DNA of 26,418 nucleotides from the IMG/VR virus record IMGVR_UViG_3300013127_000026, positions 1-26,418 of that record. One strand, given 5' to 3'. The position numbers and the translations under genes are program-made. This stretch comes from a virus. Shown here piece after piece: positions 7,799 to 14,017 of this stretch (position 1 is its first letter; the number at the start of each line of letters is the position of its first letter). Under the pieces are notes generated by a model. That model ran no database searches and was not told the DNA's origin. It saw nothing but the letters and a program-made list of their open reading frames with translations.

Positions 7799-7827
7799 AA
7801 TTGACAAACTTTTTTGATAATCAACAA

Positions 7828-7835
7828 TATTTATT
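7828..7835 (+). promoter_or_regulatory. TATTTATT motif upstream of scaffold gene
   Basis: TATTTATT ends 22 bases before the scaffold ATG (7858). A TTGACA sequence at 7801-7806 lies 21 bases upstream of the box; any role for it is uncertain. Confidence 0.5.
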
Positions 7836-7857
7836 AGTTAAATCATAACAAATTTCT

Positions 7858-9492
7858 ATGCAAGAAAATAAAAATTTAGTAGAAGAGGCGCTTATTCAAA
7901 TGAAAAACGTTGAAGAAGCTATAGCCGAAAACGCAAAAGGAATACTTGCTTCGACAATGAAGGAAGAAATCAACCAATTAGTAAAAGAATCTCTTTCTGA
8001 ACAAGATGAGATTGACATCGATGCTGAAATGGGAATACCAAGTTCTGATGAGGAGTTAGGTATGAATATTGATGTTGAAGATGACGTGGAGGGTGACATG
8101 GGTATGGAACTCGACATGGATGCTGAAGAATCTCCAATCGATTTGACTGGAGCATCTGATGAGGAAATTTTGAAAGTCTTCAAAGCAATGGGCGAAGAAG
8201 ATGGAATTATCGTAACAAAAGACGATGAAGAAATTCAACTCACAGATAACGATTCTGATAATGAGTATATCATCAAACTCAAAGAGTCAAAATCTAAAAT
8301 CAATGAAGACGATATGGTTGCAAAAATCGTAGACGACATCTTCAATTCTCCTGAATCTGAAGATGAAGAGGAAAAAATTGATTTTTCAAAATTAAACTCT
8401 GATGATGAGGATGAAATGGCAATGGCTATGGATTCCGAAGAAGAGATGATGTATGAAATCACACTTGACGAAGAGGATGGCGAAGATGACGAATCAAAGC
8501 TTGACGAAGAGGATGGCGAAGATGACGAATCAAAGCTTGACGAAGAGGATGGCGAAGATGACGAATCAAAGCTTGACGAAGAGAGTGATGACGAATCAAT
8601 TCTTGACGAAGAGGATGGCGAAGATGACGAATCAATTCTTGACGAAGAGAGTGATGACGAATCATTAGATGAGGCATACAATCACAAGAAAGCAATTAAA
8701 CCTAAAGGTGTTGGAATTGGCAGTGGTCCAAAATTTTCTTATAAAGCTACAAAGGGTGGTTTTAATGAAAAGAAAAAAGAAGGTCCAAAATCTGTTGGTA
8801 CAGGTAAAGCAAAATTCGAATACAAGAAAGGTGCTAATATGGAAGGTACATCCAAGAAAGTTGAAACTAAAGAAGGTCACTACGGAATGAATAAGGGTGA
8901 TAAATCTAAAACTCACAAAGGAGATGAAGATTATACAACCAAAAAAGGTGATACTTTGAAAAGAAAGGCTTTCACAAAAGAAGAGACAAAAGAAGCAGCT
9001 AGAACATATGGCATGGGTTCTAAAGAGGGTAGAGGTCTGAGAAAGGGCATTACCAATAATAGAAACTATGTATATGGTCCTAACGGAGTAAAAGTAGAGT
9101 CTCTCGAAGCAGAAGTTAGTATGTTGAGAGAAAAAAATGAAGAGTATAGAAAAGCTTTGAATTTGTTCAGAGAAAAACTAAATGAAGTTGCAATCTTCAA
9201 TTCAAATTTAGCTTACGCTACAAGACTTTTCACGGAACATTCAACGACTAAAAAAGAAAAAATCAATATCCTCAGAAGATTCGATTCTGTTGAAACTTTG
9301 AAAGAGTCAAAATCTCTTTATAAGTCTATCAAAGATGAATTATCTACTGTTGAAACTAAATCGATTACCGAATCAGTTGAGAAGTTAAATACTACTGTAT
9401 CATCAGGTTCAGCAATCAATCTTATCGAGTCAAAAACCTATGAAAATCCTCAGTTCTTGAGAATGAAAGATTTGATGACTAAGATAAAATAA
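7858..9492 (+). CDS. 22: Prohead core scaffold protein (T4 gp22-like)
   Basis: Internal scaffold around which the capsid assembles and which the protease later degrades. Position between protease and capsid protein, and the C-terminus, identify it. Residues 413-455 form a coiled coil (leading into KLNEVAIFNSNLAYATRLF), followed by EHSTTKKEKINILRRFD, a signature shared by gp22 homologues. The 544 residues are twice the T4 length because of two additions. Residues about 40-272 are extremely acidic and include a tandem repeat. Residues 275-410 are basic and Gly/Lys-rich with short motifs such as GSGPKFSYK and GTGKAKFEYK. A protease-type site LDE|A (270-273) marks the acidic/basic boundary. Confidence 0.9.
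   Translation: MQENKNLVEEALIQMKNVEEAIAENAKGILASTMKEEINQLVKESLSEQDEIDIDAEMGIPSSDEELGMNIDVEDDVEGDMGMELDMDAEESPIDLTGASDEEILKVFKAMGEEDGIIVTKDDEEIQLTDNDSDNEYIIKLKESKSKINEDDMVAKIVDDIFNSPESEDEEEKIDFSKLNSDDEDEMAMAMDSEEEMMYEITLDEEDGEDDESKLDEEDGEDDESKLDEEDGEDDESKLDEESDDESILDEEDGEDDESILDEESDDESLDEAYNHKKAIKPKGVGIGSGPKFSYKATKGGFNEKKKEGPKSVGTGKAKFEYKKGANMEGTSKKVETKEGHYGMNKGDKSKTHKGDEDYTTKKGDTLKRKAFTKEETKEAARTYGMGSKEGRGLRKGITNNRNYVYGPNGVKVESLEAEVSMLREKNEEYRKALNLFREKLNEVAIFNSNLAYATRLFTEHSTTKKEKINILRRFDSVETLKESKSLYKSIKDELSTVETKSITESVEKLNTTVSSGSAINLIESKTYENPQFLRMKDLMTKIK
8464..8667 (+). repeat. In-frame tandem repeat in scaffold gene
   Basis: Order A-A-A-B-A'-B. Unit A is 36 bases (LDEEDGEDDESK) at 8464-8499, 8500-8535 and 8536-8571. 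B is 30 bases (LDEESDDESI) at 8572-8601. A' is 36 bases ending in Ile at 8602-8637. B ending in Leu is at 8638-8667. The three A units are identical at nucleotide level, so the array expanded recently. All units preserve the frame. Confidence 0.95.
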
Positions 9493-9498
9493 TAAATA
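9491..9498 (+). promoter_or_regulatory. AATAAATA box upstream of major capsid gene
   Basis: AATAAATA overlaps the scaffold stop codon and ends 24 bases before the capsid ATG. It matches the T4/cyanophage late promoter form (NATAAATA) in the standard orientation, unlike the other boxes in this window, which read TATTTATW on the coding strand. Confidence 0.4.
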
Positions 9499-9522
9499 AA
9501 CAAAACTAAAATACTCAAAAAA

Positions 9523-11346
9523 ATGGGAGCATTATTAGAATCAGGTCTTGTTGGTAACATCGGTCTTAAGCACCTAAAAGTTATCAAAGAAGACACAATC
9601 AGTAAATGGGACAAATTAGGATTCCTTGAGGGTCTTAAAGGTCACATGAGAGAAAACGTAGCTCAGCTTTATGAAAACCAAGCAAGCTATTTAATCAATG
9701 AAGCGGCGACTACATCTGACACAGGTGCATTCGAAACTGTGGTTTTCCCTATCGTTAGAAGAGTTTTCTCTAAATTGTTAGCTAACGATATCGTATCTGT
9801 ACAAGCTATGAATTTACCAATCGGTAAATTGTTCTACTTTGTACCTAACATTCAGAACTATGAAACAGGTGGTTCTCAAGCTGACAACACAGGTATTCAC
9901 TACAAACCAGTAGGTGCACCTAGTGGACCAACTGCAGATGACCCAAATGATGGTTACAATTACAACAACGGTAGAGATTTGTATGACAGATTCTACGAAG
10001 GTAATGAACCAGCTTTGGACCCTCCAGGTTTGTTCGACTATTCTAAAGGTCAGTTCTCAGCTATCACAGGTACTGCGGTAACTTCTGTTTGGAATAATAC
10101 AACATTGAATTTGGAACCTTCTGGTTATTCAACTGATAACTACAGAAAAGTACTTCTTATCATGTCAGGTTTTGCATCTGATGGAGCTGGTAAACTTATC
10201 GGTCCTGATGGTCAACCTATGGATAACGAGTCTTTCTTAGCTGACCTTACCCTCTACGGAAGTACAACAGCAACTAACCCAACAACTGGTGTTGGTAGAA
10301 ACGCTGGACCATACCTCTTCAGAGTTGTTACTCAAAGATATGGTAAAGGTATTGTAGAGTATGGTAACAACAACCAAACTTTACTTTTCCCTGGGTCAAG
10401 AACTGGCGGTGGTCAGTACGATGATATCTGTACTGCAGACGGAGAAATTTATCTAGAAGTAGACCTTCAAGTTCCTTGTTGCGTAAGTTGCACAGGATGT
10501 ATTGATGGTTATACAGGTTCAACTTTCTCTTCAACTACAGGTAACAACCAAGCTTTCACACCTGTTTACAGAATTTACAAGAATTTGGAATTTGAAGACA
10601 GAATGGGTGAGGTTTCCTTTGACCTTATGTCAGTAACAGTTTCTGTGACTGAAAGAAAATTAAGAGCTCAATGGTCTCCAGAAATGGCACAAGACGTTGC
10701 AGCATTCCACAACATCGACGCTGAGGCTGAATTGACAGCTTTATTGTCTGAGCAAGTTGCGGCTGAAATCGATAGAGAAATCTTGAGAGACCTTAGAAAA
10801 GGTGCAGCTTGGAACTTGAGATGGGACTACAACGGCTGGAAGAGATTAGGTACTAATGCAGTTCCTTATACTCAGAAAGACTGGAACCAAACGCTTATCA
10901 CAGCAATCAACCAAATTTCAGCTCAAATCCACAAGTCTACCTTAAGAGGTGGCGCTAACTGGATTGTTGTATCTTCTGAAATCAGTGCAATTTTTGATGA
11001 TTTGGAATATTTCCACGTATCAAACGCAGCTCCTGAGCAAGACCAATACAACATGGGTATTGAAAGAGTTGGTACTCTTGCTGGTAGATATCAAGTGTAT
11101 AGAGACCCTTATTTCCCACCGAACCAAGTATTGTTGGGTCACAAAGGTACATCTTTACTTGACACAGGTTACATCTACGCACCATATGTACCTCTACAAC
11201 TTACACCAACAATGTATAATCCATTCAACTTCACACCAATCAAAGGTATCATGACTAGATACGCTAAGAAAATGGTGAACAACAGATTCTACGGTAGAAT
11301 CACAGTTGATGGTGTTAGAACATTCGATTTGAAAGAGTTGAGATAA
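9523..11346 (+). CDS. 23: Major capsid protein (T4 gp23-like)
   Basis: Forms the hexamers of the head shell. Family segments: LGFLEGLKGHMREN (32-45), then FPIVRRVFSKLLANDIVSVQ with MNLPIG (75-101), and VSVTERKLRAQWSPEMAQD followed by IDAEAELTALLSE (373-410). The protease site INE|A (58-61) corresponds to the T4 gp23 cleavage after LTE, so the mature protein probably begins at Ala61. At 607 residues it is longer than T4 gp23 (521). The excess lies at about 110-345, a Gly/Asn/Thr-rich insertion with a Cys cluster CCxxCxxC (319-326). Codon use is visibly less AT-rich than in neighbouring genes, as expected for a highly expressed gene. The A-rich leader has no Shine-Dalgarno sequence. Confidence 0.96.
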   Translation: MGALLESGLVGNIGLKHLKVIKEDTISKWDKLGFLEGLKGHMRENVAQLYENQASYLINEAATTSDTGAFETVVFPIVRRVFSKLLANDIVSVQAMNLPIGKLFYFVPNIQNYETGGSQADNTGIHYKPVGAPSGPTADDPNDGYNYNNGRDLYDRFYEGNEPALDPPGLFDYSKGQFSAITGTAVTSVWNNTTLNLEPSGYSTDNYRKVLLIMSGFASDGAGKLIGPDGQPMDNESFLADLTLYGSTTATNPTTGVGRNAGPYLFRVVTQRYGKGIVEYGNNNQTLLFPGSRTGGGQYDDICTADGEIYLEVDLQVPCCVSCTGCIDGYTGSTFSSTTGNNQAFTPVYRIYKNLEFEDRMGEVSFDLMSVTVSVTERKLRAQWSPEMAQDVAAFHNIDAEAELTALLSEQVAAEIDREILRDLRKGAAWNLRWDYNGWKRLGTNAVPYTQKDWNQTLITAINQISAQIHKSTLRGGANWIVVSSEISAIFDDLEYFHVSNAAPEQDQYNMGIERVGTLAGRYQVYRDPYFPPNQVLLGHKGTSLLDTGYIYAPYVPLQLTPTMYNPFNFTPIKGIMTRYAKKMVNNRFYGRITVDGVRTFDLKELR

Positions 11347-11369
11347 TATGGTCTAACCAAAATATAAAA

Positions 11370-11395
11370 GGGTCCCAATCGGGACCCTTTTTTTT
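11370..11395 (+). terminator. Strong terminator after major capsid gene
   Basis: GGGTCCC (11370-11376), loop AATC, GGGACCC (11381-11387), then eight T. Flanking AAAA upstream extends the stem and gives a weaker T run on the other strand, so it may also end the minus-strand gene at 11394-11630. Confidence 0.95.
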
Positions 11396-11630
11396 AATTT
11401 GTATCGTTATTTATATTTTTGGAATTCAAAATAAATAATGATTTTGAAATAATTTCAGTCTCACTCATGGAGTATATTCCTTGAGAATATGCAAATTCCA
11501 AACCTTTGTTGATGAAAATTAACGATTGTTCGAATGTGAGATTATCGATTAAATTTCTCACATCTTTGTCAGATTTATAGCCAATTGATGAGAATAAGTA
11601 TCCCTGAAACTCGTCTTGTATATTATCCAT
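11394..11630 (-). CDS. Small unknown acidic protein
   Basis: 78 residues (MDNIQDEFQGYLFSSIGYKS...NNDTN). Composition is that of a folded helical protein: regular hydrophobics, for example LTFEQSLIFINKGLEFAYS, and no low-complexity runs, which argues against a chance frame. It fills the space between the capsid terminator and the next divergent gene, and its stop touches the terminator T run. On the minus strand TATAAATA (complement of 11640-11647) ends 9 bases before its ATG, so the same palindromic box could serve both divergent genes. No family recognised. Confidence 0.7.
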   Translation of the reverse strand: MDNIQDEFQGYLFSSIGYKSDKDVRNLIDNLTFEQSLIFINKGLEFAYSQGIYSMSETEIISKSLFILNSKNINNDTN

Positions 11631-11639
11631 TACTGATGA

Positions 11640-11647
11640 TATTTATA
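11640..11647 (+). promoter_or_regulatory. TATTTATA motif in a divergent gap
   Basis: TATTTATA ends 13 bases before the ATG at 11661. Read on the minus strand it is TATAAATA, 9 bases from the ATG at 11630. The whole divergent gap is 30 bases. Confidence 0.5.
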
Positions 11648-11660
11648 TTAGTAAAAATAT

Positions 11661-12554
11661 ATGAAAAAAAATCATATAAATGAAGCAACTGGTGCTGCAA
11701 ACGCGGGTAAAGTAAAAGTACCTTTGGTTTTGGCTCCAAGACTTTGGGAAAAAGAGCCGCTTAAACCATTCGTTTCTCCCGTTTCGAGTTATATAAGTGC
11801 AATGAACGCTTATGATAGTTACGATGGTGAAATGGAACGTTCCGAAAAAATAATTTCACAAAATGAACGCAAATCAGTAAAAAAAGCAAAAAGTGCTATA
11901 AAAATGTTTTCGCAAAATGACCAGGATGGTAATCCTATAAATGGATATTCGCCAAAGGGGAGCGATGTCTCTGGTACCCCCCCTGAAATTATTAAAAAAG
12001 CAAAGATGAATCCTAAAAATTATGAAAGAGTTCTCAAAGAAGATTTAGCAGTTTGGTTTGGTACGAAGAAAAAACCAAAAGGTAGTAAGCAACCAAAAGG
12101 TCCGTGGGTTAATATCTGTAGAAAAAAGGAAGGTGGTGGACATCCACCTTGTGGTAGACCTGATGCATCAAGTAAAGGATATCCGAAATGTAGGGCTGTG
12201 GGTGTTGCGTCAAAAATGTCAGATTCACAAAAAAGAGCCGCTTGTTCCCAAAAAAGAAGAGAGGAAAAAAAAGACCCGAAAATTGGCACAGGAAATAAAC
12301 CAACTATGACATCATACAAACCAAGGAAAGAATCTCTCGAAAGGGTTATCAGAAATATCCTTAAAGAGATATATGAACCGAAAAAATTATATCCTGTCGA
12401 GTCTGTATATATGGGAATTGCTAATGCACCAAGGGAAATAAAACAAGTTGTGTCAAGATTGGAACCAATACCGTGTGTAAACGAAAGAGGTGAGAAAAGG
12501 TCGTGTTTTCGAATTCCTGAAGTTTTGTATGTGTATTTTTCAGGAAACTATTGA
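11661..12554 (+). CDS. Unknown protein with Cys/Gly-rich conserved block
   Basis: 297 residues. The N-terminus reads MKKNHINEATGAANAGK and holds INE|A (6-9), the same sequence as the capsid cleavage site. The middle (about 127-200) is a basic block: KKPKGSKQPKGPWVNICRK, then GGGHPPCGRPDASS, YPKCRAVGVASKMS and KRAACSQKRREEKKD. I have seen this kind of block in hypothetical proteins of many large phages and giant viruses. Its spaced Cys and His could bind metal, though function is unknown. Residues about 224-238 are an amphipathic helix, SLERVIRNILKEIYE. The C-terminal 60 residues look folded. The stop overlaps the convergent neighbour by seven bases. A processed minor head protein or an injected DNA-binding protein are possibilities only. 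Confidence 0.85.
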   Translation: MKKNHINEATGAANAGKVKVPLVLAPRLWEKEPLKPFVSPVSSYISAMNAYDSYDGEMERSEKIISQNERKSVKKAKSAIKMFSQNDQDGNPINGYSPKGSDVSGTPPEIIKKAKMNPKNYERVLKEDLAVWFGTKKKPKGSKQPKGPWVNICRKKEGGGHPPCGRPDASSKGYPKCRAVGVASKMSDSQKRAACSQKRREEKKDPKIGTGNKPTMTSYKPRKESLERVIRNILKEIYEPKKLYPVESVYMGIANAPREIKQVVSRLEPIPCVNERGEKRSCFRIPEVLYVYFSGNY

Positions 12555-12964
12555 TTGAGTTTTGATAATATATTTTTTAGTGAGTGTTGAATATTACTTG
12601 TAATTTCCAATTCTAATTCCTCACGTCTTCTTTCCAATTCTAAATCGAAGGTTTCCAACAAATCTGAGTATAAATCTGTGCTTTCGATGTAAACACTATA
12701 ACTATAAACGTGGTTTATTAAATGAATTGTAGAATTGTTCATAACAATGAACATATCAAATTCGTCGTTTTTGATAAAACGTTTGGAGGACTTTGGTGCG
12801 TAGTTTAGTTTAGAAGATTCACGAGGAATCAGTTGTTTACAAATTTCAATTGAAAATTGTTCTTCTTGTGTGACGAGGGGTCTTGGGTCGAATTTTTCCT
12901 TAAGTGTTAAATATATTTTGAACAACAAGCGAGGTATATATCCAACAATTTCTTTGTTTTTCAT
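12548..12964 (-). CDS. Unknown 138-residue protein
   Basis: No recognised family. It begins one base after the HNH gene stop, so the two share a transcript. The N-terminal 60 residues are basic, the middle is hydrophobic with a strand-like run (FDMFIVMNNSTIHLINHVY), and the C-terminal 45 residues are a predicted coiled coil rich in Glu/Leu (LETFDLELERRREELELE). Its 3' end overlaps the + strand gene at 12554 by seven bases. Close coupling with a probable homing endonuclease may be accidental, the endonuclease having landed upstream of it. Confidence 0.78.
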   Translation of the reverse strand: MKNKEIVGYIPRLLFKIYLTLKEKFDPRPLVTQEEQFSIEICKQLIPRESSKLNYAPKSSKRFIKNDEFDMFIVMNNSTIHLINHVYSYSVYIESTDLYSDLLETFDLELERRREELELEITSNIQHSLKNILSKLNQ

Positions 12965-12965
12965 C

Positions 12966-13451
12966 TTAATTCTTGAATAATAAATTTAAGAAATTTTTCC
13001 ATGTTTCCAAATCATTTTCATTCCTACCCATATTAGCGGTATAACAACATAAAACGACATTATCTTTTGTGTATTCCTTATTTCTATCTAATCTATCTAA
13101 TGATGGTTGTTGAGGATGTTTTGATTTGTTTGAGGGGACCAAGGGTATTTTGAACCAATAACATAAACCTTTTTGATTTAAGAAAATTTCATTTATGTCT
13201 GACACAGTCAAATTATTTTTGATTCCTCTATATCTTGAGTCATGAATCAAAGTATTTTGCCATAATCTTACTCTTCTCTCTTTTTGCTTAATCCCTTCTA
13301 TTTTCCTAAACTCGTAACTTTCTCTTTTTTTTCGTTTGTACTCACGTGTTATATTGAGAACACAGTTTTTACATTTTTTTCCTCTTTGGGATTTGTAAAA
13401 ATCTTCTATATTTTTTTCGATATTACAAACGACACATAATTTTTTATCCAT
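12966..13451 (-). CDS. HNH endonuclease with N-terminal zinc finger (probable homing endonuclease)
   Basis: 161 residues from ATG 13451 (MDKKLCVVCN). A longer frame to 13475 is rejected because it would include the upstream TATTTATA box. A four-Cys finger (C6, C9, C27, C30) precedes a very basic linker. The nuclease fold is at about 93-145: QKGLCYW, SLDRLDRNKEYTKDNV (117-132) and LCCYTANMGRN, the pattern of phage HNH enzymes related to I-HmuI-like and free-standing homing nucleases. It nicks or cuts DNA to spread itself or neighbouring markers. It lies beyond the bidirectional terminator that ends the minus-strand structural operon, so it has an independent transcript. The codons are AT-rich compared with the capsid genes. 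Confidence 0.88.
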   Translation of the reverse strand: MDKKLCVVCNIEKNIEDFYKSQRGKKCKNCVLNITREYKRKKRESYEFRKIEGIKQKERRVRLWQNTLIHDSRYRGIKNNLTVSDINEIFLNQKGLCYWFKIPLVPSNKSKHPQQPSLDRLDRNKEYTKDNVVLCCYTANMGRNENDLETWKNFLNLLFKN

Positions 13452-13454
13452 ATA

Positions 13455-13462
13455 TATAAATA
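13455..13462 (-). promoter_or_regulatory. TATTTATA motif abutting HNH start codon
   Basis: On the minus strand TATTTATA is followed by TAT and then ATG, a gap of only three bases. If it is a -10-type element the mRNA would have essentially no leader. Confidence 0.4.
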
Positions 13463-13491
13463 TATGGATAAACATAAAGGAAATAAAAAAA

Positions 13492-13513
13492 GGTAGATTT
13501 TTCTACCTTTTTT
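13492..13513. terminator. Bidirectional terminator
   Basis: GGTAGA (13492-13497), loop TTTT, TCTACC (13502-13507), then six T. The mirrored flank carries seven A, so on the minus strand a T run follows too. It lies 6 bases beyond the stop of the minus-strand gene ending at 13520 and so closes the long structural operon. Confidence 0.88.
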
Positions 13514-13519
13514 CAATCT

Positions 13520-14017
13520 TTAACAATATGGTGCGGAACACCTTTTTTTTCCATCAAGACCAGGCATTGTTCCTTTACAAACCTGTACTCCGTAACCATT
13601 ACTGTAGGCGGAGGGAAAAACTTTAAATTTAGATTTTGCTGCGGCATATCCCCGAGAACAAAGTTTAGTACCGGTTTTTTTCTTTCCCTCGTCCAAAACG
13701 TTTCCATCATCAGTAAAAGGACTTGTAATTTCTTCCTCATCTTCTTCATGATTTTTTCCTTTGATTTGATTCATCATGAAATCAAAAACTTGGTCCAAAT
13801 TCTCTTTAGCGACTGTCACGTGGTCAGCAGCCCAATCATGTCCGTTAAGAATAATCTCATCTACAGTATCTTGGTCCAACTCTAAGAGAAGATTTGCTTG
13901 ACGTATTAGTTGTTCCAAATTACTGAAGAACATATAATTTGGTGATTCTTGTTCCTGAAGAACTCTTTGAACAAGTTTAGAGATGTCTGATTCGGTTATT
14001 TTAACTATCTTTTTCAT
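13520..14017 (-). CDS. Unknown small protein with ITESD N-terminus and conserved basic tail
   Basis: 165 residues. It opens with KITESDISKLVQRVLQEQ (6-23), an amphipathic helix of a kind I recall at the N-terminus of many unrelated proteins in large phages of this group. Residues 25-75 look like a small helical domain and 85-105 are an acidic linker. The C-terminal 55 residues carry LCSRGYAAAKSKFKVFPSAY followed by SNGYGVQVCKG and a final Cys-Ser-Ala-Pro-Tyr-Cys. This is a recurrent phage module with paired cysteines and unknown function. It overlaps the previous gene by 17 bases and is the last gene before the terminator. A virion or injected protein is possible. Confidence 0.85.
   Translation of the reverse strand: MKKIVKITESDISKLVQRVLQEQESPNYMFFSNLEQLIRQANLLLELDQDTVDEIILNGHDWAADHVTVAKENLDQVFDFMMNQIKGKNHEEDEEEITSPFTDDGNVLDEGKKKTGTKLCSRGYAAAKSKFKVFPSAYSNGYGVQVCKGTMPGLDGKKRCSAPYC

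Noticed and set aside
7801-7825. TTGACA and TTGATAATCAA near the scaffold promoter as sigma70 -35 or operator elements
   Set aside because: Single occurrence, not repeated at other boxes; too weak to list as features.
8464-8667. Regularly spaced repeats resembling a CRISPR array
   Set aside because: Repeats are directly tandem without spacers and keep an open reading frame through the scaffold gene.
8235-8681. 148-codon minus-strand Ser-rich frame
   Set aside because: It is the mirror image of the Asp/Glu repeat of the scaffold; low-complexity Ser runs only.
12020-12319. 99-codon minus-strand frame with Cys and Pro
   Set aside because: Opposite the conserved Cys/Gly block of the 297-residue protein, whose family-like motifs make the + frame real.
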